Assembly (NCBI GenBank): GCA_045132895.1
Contig: JBGUTC010000013.1
Span: 1-13,982 of the forward strand
Reading direction: 5' to 3'
Length of the DNA: 13,982 nucleotides
Source of the DNA: UMGS755 sp045132895
Lineage (GTDB): Bacteria; Bacillota; Clostridia; UBA1381; UBA9506
Of the stretch, positions 6,649 to 13,804 are shown in pieces. How positions within the stretch are numbered: position 1 is the first letter of the stretch; each line of letters starts with the position of its first letter. Below the pieces are notes generated by a model. That model ran no database searches and was not told the DNA's origin. It saw only the letters and a list, made by a program, of their open reading frames with translations. The position numbers and the translations under genes were made by a program.

Positions 6649-7878
6649 ATGACATTATTTGGCGGAGTTGTTTCCATTACAGGCATTACATTTTTAATGT
6701 TCTGCATATTCATCATTGCTGCTTTAGGCTATGCCTTAGGTCGCATCAGCATCAAGGGTGTTACCTTAGGTACCGCCGGCGTTTTCATTGTTGCCCTGCT
6801 CTTTGGTTGTTTCTGCTATAAACCCTTAGAAGCACAACTCTCTGATTACGCTGACAAAGCGCTTAAGATTATTGAAAGCATGGGTTTGATTCTGTTCGTT
6901 ACTTCCGTCGGCTTTATTGCCGGTCCTAAGTTCTTCAGTAACATGAAAAAGAACTTCAAGTCCTATGTTCTGTTAGGTTTAATCATTATTATTGCCGGAG
7001 GCGTTTCTGCAATTGGTTGTATTTACTTGGGTAGAGCATTAGGCGAAACTGACCATGCCGGCTTTACGGCTATGATTGTTGGTCTTCTGTCCGGCTCCCT
7101 GACCTCTACGCCGGCGTTTTCCGCTGCAAAAGACACCGTTCTTCCGGAATATGAAAGTCTGGTTGCCGTAGGCCACGGTATTGCTTACCTCTTCGGCGTT
7201 ATCGGCGTTGTTCTCTTTGTTCAGTTGATCCCCAAATTCAGCCGTGCCAATATGGATGAAGAACGTGCAAAACTGACCCAGGTTTCTGACGGCGCTGAAA
7301 AGAAGGCTTACACCGGCAAACTGATTAGCCTGGATGGTTTCGGTTTTGCAGCTTTTGCGATTGCTGCCGTTGTTGGTATTTTCGTTGGTATGATTAAAGT
7401 GCCTCTGTCCGGTGCAGGCTATGACGGAACAACTTTCTCTCTGACTACAACCGGCGGATGTCTTCTCATGTCCCTGGTGTTCGGACACTTTGGCAGATTC
7501 GGCAAAATCAGCGTAATGCCTCAGGAAAGCACGTTGAAAGTCTTCCGTGAACTGGGTCTGATGCTCTTCTTAATCGGTGCAGGTATTCCCGGCGGTGCTG
7601 ACTTTGTTGAGTTTTTTGATCCCATGTACTTTGTTTACGGGGTTATCATGACCATCCTGCCTATGATTATCGGCTATATCTTCGCAAAATATGTTTTAAA
7701 ACTCAGTCTTTTAAACAGCTTAGGCTCCATTACCGGCGGTATGACCAGTACACCGGCTTTGGGTACACTGATTAACGTTGCAGGTACAGAAGACGTCGCT
7801 GCAGCCTATGCCGCAACCTATCCTATCGCTTTAATCGCTGTTGTTTTAGTGTCTCAGTTCCTGATTATTCTGTTCTAA
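6649..7878 (+). CDS. AspT/YidE/YbjL-family membrane antiporter, short form
   Basis: A 409-residue, very hydrophobic membrane protein with two related halves. Each half carries the duplicated signature of the AspT/YidE/YbjL antiporter family: GLLSGSLTSTPAFSAAKD (145-162) and SITGGMTSTPALGTL (360-374). AspT itself exchanges aspartate for alanine, and other members move dicarboxylates or have no known substrate. Typical members are about 550 residues with RCK_C (TrkA-C) domains between the halves. Here only a short charged loop (about 196-228) joins them, so the regulatory module is absent. The ATG at 6649 is chosen because GAAAGGA (6634-6640) lies 8 bases upstream; a TTG at 6643 would be too close. 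Its position between frdA and pckG suggests exchange of a C4-dicarboxylate or amino acid, but the substrate is not shown by the sequence. Confidence 0.83.
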   Translation: MTLFGGVVSITGITFLMFCIFIIAALGYALGRISIKGVTLGTAGVFIVALLFGCFCYKPLEAQLSDYADKALKIIESMGLILFVTSVGFIAGPKFFSNMKKNFKSYVLLGLIIIIAGGVSAIGCIYLGRALGETDHAGFTAMIVGLLSGSLTSTPAFSAAKDTVLPEYESLVAVGHGIAYLFGVIGVVLFVQLIPKFSRANMDEERAKLTQVSDGAEKKAYTGKLISLDGFGFAAFAIAAVVGIFVGMIKVPLSGAGYDGTTFSLTTTGGCLLMSLVFGHFGRFGKISVMPQESTLKVFRELGLMLFLIGAGIPGGADFVEFFDPMYFVYGVIMTILPMIIGYIFAKYVLKLSLLNSLGSITGGMTSTPALGTLINVAGTEDVAAAYAATYPIALIAVVLVSQFLIILF

Positions 7879-7900
7879 AGAAAATTATAGAAAATTTTAT

Positions 7901-7938
7901 AAAAAATGGATTTTGTCACTTGACGAAATTCATTTTTT
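7901..7938 (+). terminator. Rho-independent terminator after the antiporter gene
   Basis: Bases 7901-7918 and 7921-7938 pair over 18 positions, with two G-U wobbles and otherwise complementary; the innermost pairs must open to form the loop. The stem begins with six A and ends with six T, so it has a U-tract for + strand transcription and looks usable from the - strand too. It lies 22 bases after the antiporter stop. Its 3' half contains the -35 box of the pckG promoter. Confidence 0.75.
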
Positions 7939-7948
7939 ATGACATAAT
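7920..7948 (+). promoter_or_regulatory. Sigma-70/SigA-type promoter for pckG
   Basis: TTGACG (7920-7925) and CATAAT (7943-7948) are separated by 17 bases; each box has one mismatch to consensus. Transcription would start near 7955, leaving a leader of about 85 bases before the pckG ATG. A second -10-like TATAAT at 7975-7980 has no good -35 at the right distance and may be a minor start. The -35 box sits inside the antiporter terminator. Confidence 0.6.
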
Positions 7949-8040
7949 GTATAAGGAAAAGATTTTTTTGTAAGTATAATGAAAAACGGAAGAATCTAAA
8001 TTTCATTAGTATATTTTCATCAAAAGGAGTGTTATAGAAC

Positions 8041-9828
8041 ATGATTACAAACAAATCCGTTAACGCATGGATTGAAGAGATGAAAGCTCTTGTTAAACCG
8101 GATAACGTTGTGCTGATCGACGGTTCTGAAGAGCAGTATGAAGCGCTGCGCGCTGAAGCTTGCTCTACCGGCGAAATGATTAAGCTGAACGAAGAAAAAC
8201 TGCCCGGTTGCTACCTGCACCGTACCGCAGTTAACGACGTTGCTCGTGTTGAAGACAGAACTTTTATCTGTGCAAAAACAAAAGAAGCTGCTGGCCCCAC
8301 CAATAACTGGATGGATCCCCAGGAAGCATACAAAATGCTTTACGACATCGCAAGAGATTCCTACAAAGGCAGAACCATGTATGTCATTCCCTACTCCATG
8401 GGTCCTGTAGGTTCCGAATTCTCTAAAATCGGTATCGAGCTGACAGACTCTATCTACGTTGTACTGAACATGGCTATTATGACCCGTGTTGGTAACGATG
8501 TTCTGGCAGCACTGGGCGACAGCGAAGACTGGATCAAAGGTCTGCACTGTAAGTGTGAAATTGATGAATCCAAGAGATACATCTGCCACTTCCCCGAAGA
8601 TAACACCATTATCTCTGTTAACTCCGGTTACGGCGGAAACGTTCTTTTAGGTAAAAAATGTTTTGCTCTGCGTATCGCTTCCTTCTTAGGTAAGAACGAA
8701 GGCTGGATGGCTGAACATATGCTCATCTTAGGTCTTGAAAATCCCAAGGGCGAAGTTAAATACATCGCAGCAGCATTCCCCTCTGCTTGTGGTAAGACCA
8801 ACCTGGCTATGCTGATTCCCCCGGAAAAATATCGTAAGCAGGGTTACAAAGTATGGTGTGTTGGTGATGATATCGCTTGGATGCGCGTCGGTGAAGACGG
8901 CAGACTGTGGGCAATCAACCCTGAAAACGGTTTCTTCGGTGTTGCTCCCGGTACTAACGAAAACTCCAACCCCAACGCTCTGGCTTCTACTCGCAAGAAC
9001 ACCATTTTCACCAACGTTGCTCATAACTTAGATGACAACACTGTTTGGTGGGAAGGTCTTGATAACAATCCGCCGGCAAACGCTTTGAACTGGCGTGGCG
9101 AAAAATGGGATTACACCAAGTATGACAAGGCTGACAAAGTTGGCACAAGCGGTGCTCATCCCAACTCCAGATTTACAGCTCCTGCTGAAAACTGCCCCTG
9201 CATCAGCTCCGAATTTAATTCCGGTAAGGGTGTGCCCATCTCCGCAATCGTATTCGGTGGCCGTCGTGCTAAGGCTGCTCCGCTGGTATATCAGTCAAGA
9301 GACTGGGATCACGGTGTATTCGTTGGTGCTGTTATGGCATCTGAAACCACAGCTGCTGCAACCGGTAAGGTTGGTGTCGTTCGTCATGACCCCATGGCTA
9401 TGCGTCCCTTCTGCGGTTATCACATGGCTGAGTATTTCGAACACTGGCTCGAAATGGGTGACAAACTGGGCGACAAAGCGCCGAAAATCTTCAACGTTAA
9501 CTGGTTCCGTCTGGATGATGACGGCAACTTCATCTGGCCCGGCTTCGGTGACAACATGCGTGTCCTGAACTGGATTCTGGATCGTTGCGAAGGCAAAGTA
9601 GACGCTAAGGAAACCGCTATCGGTTATGTTCCCAATGTTGACGACATTGATATTGAAGGTCTGGCTGATGTATCTGCTGATACCATCGCAGAACTCTTAA
9701 ACGTTGATAAAGACGTTTGGACTGCTGAAGCTGCTGACATCGAGAAGTTCTTCGCTGATACCTTTGGCGATAAACTGCCCGCTGAACTGCAGGAATCTTT
9801 GGATACTTTAAAATCCAAATTACAGTAA
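8041..9828 (+). CDS. pckG: Phosphoenolpyruvate carboxykinase (GTP)
   Basis: A 595-residue cytosolic enzyme of usual length for the GTP-dependent class, interconverting oxaloacetate + GTP with PEP + CO2 + GDP. The class-specific P-loop FPSACGKTNLAM lies at 246-257 with the active-site Cys250, followed by VGDDIAWMR (274-282), NPENGFFGVAPGT (293-305), a GAHPNSRFTAP segment and FNSGKGVPISAIVFGGRR, all typical of the GTP family and unlike ATP-type PckA. The ATG at 8041 has AAGGAG at 8024-8029, an 11-base spacing. It is transcribed alone, from its own promoter to a strong terminator. In fermenting anaerobes this enzyme often runs toward oxaloacetate, which via malate and fumarate would supply a fumarate reductase; the direction here is inferred. 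The family call is secure. Confidence 0.97.
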   Translation: MITNKSVNAWIEEMKALVKPDNVVLIDGSEEQYEALRAEACSTGEMIKLNEEKLPGCYLHRTAVNDVARVEDRTFICAKTKEAAGPTNNWMDPQEAYKMLYDIARDSYKGRTMYVIPYSMGPVGSEFSKIGIELTDSIYVVLNMAIMTRVGNDVLAALGDSEDWIKGLHCKCEIDESKRYICHFPEDNTIISVNSGYGGNVLLGKKCFALRIASFLGKNEGWMAEHMLILGLENPKGEVKYIAAAFPSACGKTNLAMLIPPEKYRKQGYKVWCVGDDIAWMRVGEDGRLWAINPENGFFGVAPGTNENSNPNALASTRKNTIFTNVAHNLDDNTVWWEGLDNNPPANALNWRGEKWDYTKYDKADKVGTSGAHPNSRFTAPAENCPCISSEFNSGKGVPISAIVFGGRRAKAAPLVYQSRDWDHGVFVGAVMASETTAAATGKVGVVRHDPMAMRPFCGYHMAEYFEHWLEMGDKLGDKAPKIFNVNWFRLDDDGNFIWPGFGDNMRVLNWILDRCEGKVDAKETAIGYVPNVDDIDIEGLADVSADTIAELLNVDKDVWTAEAADIEKFFADTFGDKLPAELQESLDTLKSKLQ

Positions 9829-9840
9829 TGCAGAAATAAT

Positions 9841-9874
9841 AAAAGGCTGAACGAAAATTCGTTCAGCCTTTTTT
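9841..9874. terminator. Bidirectional intrinsic terminator between pckG and the MFS gene
   Basis: A perfect 14-bp stem (9841-9854 with 9859-9872) around an AAAT loop. It is A-rich on the left and runs into six T on the right (9869-9874). Read on the - strand it also ends in a T-rich run. It lies 12 bases after the pckG stop and 12 bases from the end of the convergent MFS gene, so it probably ends both transcripts. Confidence 0.9.
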
Positions 9875-9884
9875 ATATGTTGAT

Positions 9885-11120
9885 TCATTTCTTTTGCAAT
9901 CGGCTCAGAGCAATAAGTCCCAGAACAGCGAAAATAACACCCGAAAGCATACCAAGCCGCAAACTGATCTGTTCTGCAGAAACACCAACACTCTGCGCTG
10001 CCTGCTGCACAACGGTCAGGCGACCGCAAATATCCATGACCTTTCCGGCAAACCAGGGACCAAAGGAGCATCCAATATCCCCGCCTGAAGCTAAGATAGC
10101 AAACATCCAACTGCCGGCAAGGGGAAACTTTTCTGCCGCAACCACCAGGGTTCCCGGCCACGTCAAAGCAACGCCCAAGCCGCTCAGACAAATCGCAATC
10201 ATGGGAACAATGCTGCCCGGCGTTAAACCAATAACGAGGTAGCAAACAAGCAACAACCATAAGCCGGCTTTTAAAATCTTATACAAATCCTTGTTTTCAC
10301 CAAACTTACTATGCCACATTCTCCCAAGAGTCATCGCAAGAGCAAAGGCACAAACGCCTAACACATCGCCAACCGTTTTCGTAACAGAGAGTCCCTTTTC
10401 AATAAAGGAAGACGCCCACTGTCCTACAATCAACTCTCCAGCACCGCCCGAAACCATAACCACCATACACAAAAGGAAGGTGCGGCTGAAGAAAATAGAC
10501 CTGGCATTCTGTTGCTTATCCGCCGGAACTCCTTGCTCTAGCGGCGCCCGCAGGAAGAGACAGAACACCAAAACGGGCATTATGCACCAGAAGACAAGAA
10601 TCCACTGCCAGTTCACAGGACGAAGAGCAAACAGCAATAACGTTGTCAGAAGAACAACAACAAACTGCCCCCAACTATACGCCGAGTGAACAAAACTGAG
10701 TAGCGGTGCTTTCTTCTCCTTAGGTAGCGGCAAAGCATTAATAATGGGCGAAAGTAAAATCTCCATCAATCCGCCGGCTACCGCAAAAAGCAACGTACCA
10801 ACAAAAAAACCGGGATAGGGATTATCCAAAAAAACAGGAGACCCCGCAAAAACCAAAAAACCTGCCAACGCCATGCCGGACGAAAGAAGGGCAAAGGTTC
10901 TGAAGCCAACCCGATCCAACATGCTGCCAAAAATCAGATCACAGCTCAGTTGGGTCAAAAAATTAGCCAGCACGAGAAGCCCGAGCTGGCTATAGGTTAG
11001 CAAAAATTGTTCTTTTAATGTCATAAACAAAATGGGAGAAACATTCACCACAACAGCCTGCATGATATAGCCCATGAAGCAGGCGGCAATCGTTAACCCA
11101 TATTTTTTCTGCTGTACCAT
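9885..11120 (-). CDS. Major facilitator superfamily transporter
   Basis: A 411-residue hydrophobic protein with about 12 predicted membrane segments, the usual size and pattern of an MFS permease. A short FGSMLDRVGFRT segment after the second helix matches the MFS loop motif G-x3-D-R-x-G-x-R. A GGDIGCSFGPWFAG segment near the C-terminal third resembles the FHS (fucose permease-like) and nitrate-type branches. Substrate and direction are unknown. The ATG at 11120 is preferred over a TTG at 11126; neither has a clear SD, so translation is probably coupled to yabR, whose stop is 9 bases upstream. It is the last gene of the yab block on the - strand and ends at the shared terminator. Its link with sporulation or division genes may be accidental. 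Confidence 0.85.
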   Translation of the reverse strand: MVQQKKYGLTIAACFMGYIMQAVVVNVSPILFMTLKEQFLLTYSQLGLLVLANFLTQLSCDLIFGSMLDRVGFRTFALLSSGMALAGFLVFAGSPVFLDNPYPGFFVGTLLFAVAGGLMEILLSPIINALPLPKEKKAPLLSFVHSAYSWGQFVVVLLTTLLLFALRPVNWQWILVFWCIMPVLVFCLFLRAPLEQGVPADKQQNARSIFFSRTFLLCMVVMVSGGAGELIVGQWASSFIEKGLSVTKTVGDVLGVCAFALAMTLGRMWHSKFGENKDLYKILKAGLWLLLVCYLVIGLTPGSIVPMIAICLSGLGVALTWPGTLVVAAEKFPLAGSWMFAILASGGDIGCSFGPWFAGKVMDICGRLTVVQQAAQSVGVSAEQISLRLGMLSGVIFAVLGLIALSRLQKK

Positions 11121-11129
11121 GATCAAATC

Positions 11130-11579
11130 TTAAAAGGAACCGTTAGAACGACGGTAACTGGAACCGCGCTTAGACTCCATTCCTCTCTTTAAATCCTGCA
11201 TTTTTTCATCGCTTGCCTGTTTGAATTTATTCATCATATCTTCAAAAGACATAGGACCAGACTCCGTTTTCTTAGACCAATCCACTCGCTCTGTTTTCGG
11301 AACTCTGGCAGGCTGAGATGCCGGTGGATTCTTTTTCCGCTCATCGAGCAGCGCCTGTTTAATAGATAAACTGATTTTCCCGCTGTCATCGATGGAAATA
11401 ATCTTGACCTTAACCTCGTCATTCTCTTTCAGGAAGTCGCTGACATTTTTAACATAGGTCAAAGCAACCTCAGAAATATGAACCAAGCCGGTTTTTCCTT
11501 CCCCCAAAGAAATAAACGCGCCAAAAGGCGAAATACCTGTAACCTTGCCGGTTACAATTTTACCCGGTTCTAAAACCAT
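11130..11579 (-). CDS. yabR: S1-domain RNA-binding protein, YabR family
   Basis: A 149-residue protein with one S1 RNA-binding domain at about residues 5-75, including GKVTGISPFGAFISL (11-25), GLVHISEV (31-38) and KISLSIKQA (68-76). A charged tail follows, with SFEDMMNKFK (111-120) and a basic, serine-rich end. This is the layout of YabR/general stress protein 13-like proteins, which probably bind RNA or ribosomes; the precise role is not settled. Relatives begin just before the S1 domain, which favours the ATG at 11579 (GGAA about 7 bases upstream). A GTG at 11606 would add nine residues. It sits directly after divIC, as in Bacillus subtilis. The family call is firm; the start is less so. 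Confidence 0.88.
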   Translation of the reverse strand: MVLEPGKIVTGKVTGISPFGAFISLGEGKTGLVHISEVALTYVKNVSDFLKENDEVKVKIISIDDSGKISLSIKQALLDERKKNPPASQPARVPKTERVDWSKKTESGPMSFEDMMNKFKQASDEKMQDLKRGMESKRGSSYRRSNGSF

Positions 11580-11620
11580 ACCTTGTTCCAATGCCTTTCT
11601 GCCCACAAAAAATTATCTTT

Positions 11621-11653
11621 CCGGCTCCTACCTATGGGCGGATAGTCTGCCGG
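11621..11653 (-). other. Possible structured leader or weak attenuator between divIC and yabR
   Basis: On the - strand, CCGGC (11649-11653) can pair with GCCGG (11621-11625), and an inner CTAT (11642-11645) with ATAG (11632-11635) around a six-base loop. A run of six T follows shortly after (11607-11612). The stems are short and interrupted, so this is weaker than a normal terminator. It could reduce transcription into yabR or be chance. Confidence 0.28.
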
Positions 11654-11662
11654 CCATTTATC

Positions 11663-11959
11663 TTACTGCTTTTTCGCATCAATAAATACTTTTTCTTCCG
11701 GTTTCATGTAGCCCAGCTTGTCCCTGGCGACACGCTCCACATATTCCGGCGAGCCGGACGCTTCCTTCTGCTGAAGAAGTTCCTTCTGAATCTTCTCCTG
11801 CTCTGCAATCTGACTGTCTAAACGCTCTGTTTTTTCGGCAAGACGCGAGAAATCAAACTGCTGCGCTACAAACAAATAGCAAATGTACCCCACTAAAACG
11901 CACAACAAACTCCGCTTTAGGAGTACCTGAATATTCACTTTTTTTCTTCTCTTATTCAT
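11663..11959 (-). CDS. divIC: Septum formation initiator, FtsB/DivIC family
   Basis: A 98-residue bitopic membrane protein of the divisome. It has a basic cytoplasmic N-terminus (MNKRRKK), one membrane segment at about 16-33, a coiled coil at about 37-66 rich in Glu, Gln and Lys, and the family's C-terminal motif ERVARDKLGYMKPEEKVF (75-92). In Bacillus DivIC pairs with FtsL and DivIB to activate septal wall synthesis. The ATG at 11959 has AGAGGG six bases upstream, overlapping the yabQ stop. The position between yabQ and yabR is the conserved Bacillota arrangement. Because a cell-division protein is needed during growth, a vegetative promoter is expected in or upstream of yabQ, but none was recognised. 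Confidence 0.92.
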   Translation of the reverse strand: MNKRRKKVNIQVLLKRSLLCVLVGYICYLFVAQQFDFSRLAEKTERLDSQIAEQEKIQKELLQQKEASGSPEYVERVARDKLGYMKPEEKVFIDAKKQ

Positions 11960-11969
11960 CGGTATCCCT

Positions 11970-12458
11970 CTATTGCTTCTGAATCATTCTGCCGGTTCGT
12001 TTGAGGTCACGGCAAACCCGCCTGACCACCAATCGCCCAAGCCTTAAAAAAGGGCATAAAATCAAGCAGATACACCTATATACTATATTATACATAAATA
12101 GGATTGGTGTCAAGAGAATTTTCAAAAAAACTTTGAAAAAAACGGAAAAAATATCAAGAACAAATGCTAAAAATTGCAAAACAAACCCTGAAAGGGAAAA
12201 TCCATATACAATTGCACCCAGGAGCGCCCCTAAAATCTCATAAAAACGGATGGTCCCGTTGTTCACAAAAAAAATAACAAAGAACATAATCCCAAAAGAG
12301 ATCAGCCAGAAAATCCCATCCTGAACATGAATCAGCGCCAGTCCTGCACCGGATTTGATACGGATTATCCGAAACAGGTCATAGAGCAAAAAGATGGCTG
12401 CCCCTGTGGCAGCCGAAGACAGAAATATAAGCGCCTCCCGGGCAATCGAAATTCCCAT
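11970..12458 (-). CDS. yabQ: Spore cortex biosynthesis protein YabQ
   Basis: A 162-residue membrane protein matching YabQ. Conserved polar residues sit between hydrophobic stretches: D27, R30 and R33 in YDLFRIIRIK, D47 and W51 in QDGIFWL, and NNGTIRFYE (66-74) with G68 and R71. Hydrophobic segments lie at about 8-28, 50-66, 75-98 and 100-135. In B. subtilis YabQ is made in the mother cell, locates to the forespore outer membrane and is needed for cortex formation. The C-terminal quarter is basic. The ATG at 12458 has an in-frame stop nine bases upstream, so it cannot start earlier. Its best SD (AAAGGAG, 12475-12481) is 16 bases away, longer than normal, so translation may be weak. It lies 39 bases after yabP, probably in the same transcript. 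Confidence 0.88.
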   Translation of the reverse strand: MGISIAREALIFLSSAATGAAIFLLYDLFRIIRIKSGAGLALIHVQDGIFWLISFGIMFFVIFFVNNGTIRFYEILGALLGAIVYGFSLSGFVLQFLAFVLDIFSVFFKVFLKILLTPILFMYNIVYRCICLILCPFLRLGRLVVRRVCRDLKRTGRMIQKQ

Positions 12459-12497
12459 TTTTTCTTAGTTGTCACTCCTTTTTAATGAATCTGACCG

Positions 12498-12773
12498 TTA
12501 TTTCAGCATGCGCTTAAAAAAGCCGCCTTTTTTCCCGTAGCCGTCTCTTCCGTCATACTGAATCCCTGTCACTTCGCCGCTGATAGACAGTTCACCGCCG
12601 GCAACATCCAGCTTTTGAATGTGTAAATCATAACCTTCTACAATTACCGTATCATCATGAGTAAATAAAACGATTCGGTTTTCATCAAAGGTATCAACAT
12701 CTTCCACCTGGGTGATACTGAGTTTGTTCCTGTTCTCCATAATCAAGTTATGGGGAATCTTTTTTTCGTCCAT
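12498..12773 (-). CDS. yabP: Sporulation protein YabP
   Basis: A 91-residue soluble protein of the YabP/YqfC family. Diagnostic segments are HNLIMENRNKLSITQVEDVD (8-27), VIVEGYDLHIQKL (43-55), GELSISGEVTGIQY (60-73) and the C-terminal KKGGFFKRMLK (81-91). Its predicted beta-rich core agrees with the family. YabP acts with YabQ in the mother cell during sporulation; its biochemical role is unknown. The start is the ATG at 12773, with AAAGGAG at 12782-12788 eight bases upstream; the in-frame ATG at 12791 lies before that SD. A sigma-E-like promoter precedes it. The usual upstream partner yabO (an S4-domain gene, rqcP) is absent here; a divergent methyltransferase takes its place. Confidence 0.92.
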   Translation of the reverse strand: MDEKKIPHNLIMENRNKLSITQVEDVDTFDENRIVLFTHDDTVIVEGYDLHIQKLDVAGGELSISGEVTGIQYDGRDGYGKKGGFFKRMLK

Positions 12774-12799
12774 CTTAAGCACTCCTTTCATTTGTTAAG

Positions 12800-12828
12800 A
12801 TTCTATGAAATTTAATGGAAGAATATGA
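12800..12828 (-). promoter_or_regulatory. Sigma-E-type sporulation promoter for yabP-yabQ
   Basis: On the - strand, TCATATT (12822-12828) fits the sigma-E -35 consensus (G/T)(A/C)ATATT exactly. CATAGAAT (12800-12807) fits the -10 consensus CATACAAT with one mismatch. The spacer is 14 bases, inside the normal 13-15. Transcription would start near 12793, about 20 bases before the yabP start. B. subtilis yabP and yabQ are sigma-E dependent, which supports the reading. Confidence 0.7.
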
Positions 12829-12836
12829 CTTTTTAA

Positions 12837-12865
12837 TTGACTAAAAACCGGACAGATGATACAAT
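12837..12865 (+). promoter_or_regulatory. Sigma-70/SigA promoter for the methyltransferase gene
   Basis: TTGACT (12837-12842), a 17-base spacer, then TACAAT (12860-12865) preceded by TGA, an extended -10. This is close to consensus throughout. It starts eight bases from the divergent yabP -35, so the two promoters are back to back and may interfere. Transcription would begin near 12872, giving a leader of about 37 bases. Confidence 0.75.
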
Positions 12866-12908
12866 ATGATTGGGTAATTATATACTGAAAGAAAGGCATT
12901 GAAAAATT

Positions 12909-13781
12909 ATGTGGATTTGTGATACATGGAAAGATTATCAGGTGCTGGATTTGGCCGGAGGCGATAAATTGGAGGACTGGAATGGCGTCAGAGTTGCGCG
13001 CCCTGACCCACAGGTCATCTGGGACAAGCGTTCTTTTCCGAAACTTTGGGGAAAGGCAGACGGTGTTTACCACAGAAGTCGTTCCGGCGGCGGAAGCTGG
13101 GACTTTAAAACAAAGCTGCCCGAGCGTTGGCCTCTGCGATTTGAGCCTCTGGATCTGACCTTCCATATTAAGCCCACCGGCTTTAAACACATGGGTTTAT
13201 TCCCGGAACAGGGTGTTAACTGGGAATGGATGCATAACCTGATTCAAAAAGCAAACCGACCCATCCGGGTTTTAAACCTGTTTGCCTATACAGGTGGTGC
13301 CACCTTAGCCTGCGCCAGAGCCGGCGCCAAGGTCACCCATATTGACTCTTCCAAAGGCGTGGTTGGCTGGGCAAAGGAAAACCTGGCACTCTCCGGCATG
13401 GCAGACCGCCCGGTGCGCTTCATTGCTGATGATGCTATTAAATTCGTGGAACGGGAAATCCGCCGCGGCAATTTTTATGAAGGCATTATCATGGATCCGC
13501 CCTCATATGGCAGAGGTCCCGGTGGTGAAATCTTCAAACTGGAAAAAGAACTCTTTGGTCTGGTGGAAAAATGTGCTTCCCTTTTGTCGGATAATCCTCT
13601 TTTCTTCCTGATCAATTCATATACCACAGGCCTTGCGCCCACCGTTTTATCAAATCTCTTATATCTGACCGTTTCCAAAAAACATGGTGGCACCCAAATG
13701 GCTGACGAGGTTGGTCTTCCCGTTCTAAACAGTAAACTGATCCTGCCCTGCGGTTCTTCCGGCAGATGGCAGGCTGAATAA
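12909..13781 (+). CDS. Class I SAM-dependent methyltransferase, RlmI-like catalytic domain
   Basis: A 290-residue cytosolic protein. The SAM-binding motif I is LNLFAYTGGATLACARAGA (122-140), followed by the acidic residue D146 in VTHIDSSKG and the catalytic-type motif IIMDPPSYGRGP (193-204). This arrangement is that of the RlmI/RlmK-like 23S rRNA methyltransferases, but the N-terminal PUA domain of E. coli RlmI is not recognisable; instead there are about 110 residues rich in Trp and Asp. It is probably an rRNA or tRNA methyltransferase, with the target base unknown. The ATG at 12909 has GAAAGG at 12891-12896, a rather long 12-base spacing. It has its own promoter and is followed after 23 bases by a response regulator gene. 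Confidence 0.85.
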   Translation: MWICDTWKDYQVLDLAGGDKLEDWNGVRVARPDPQVIWDKRSFPKLWGKADGVYHRSRSGGGSWDFKTKLPERWPLRFEPLDLTFHIKPTGFKHMGLFPEQGVNWEWMHNLIQKANRPIRVLNLFAYTGGATLACARAGAKVTHIDSSKGVVGWAKENLALSGMADRPVRFIADDAIKFVEREIRRGNFYEGIIMDPPSYGRGPGGEIFKLEKELFGLVEKCASLLSDNPLFFLINSYTTGLAPTVLSNLLYLTVSKKHGGTQMADEVGLPVLNSKLILPCGSSGRWQAE

Positions 13782-13804
13782 CATACAGACGGAGGTAGAT
13801 AAGC

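Noticed and set aside
12498..12791. yabP start at ATG 12791
   Set aside because: The strong SD lies between this ATG and the one at 12773, and YabP relatives align from the latter.
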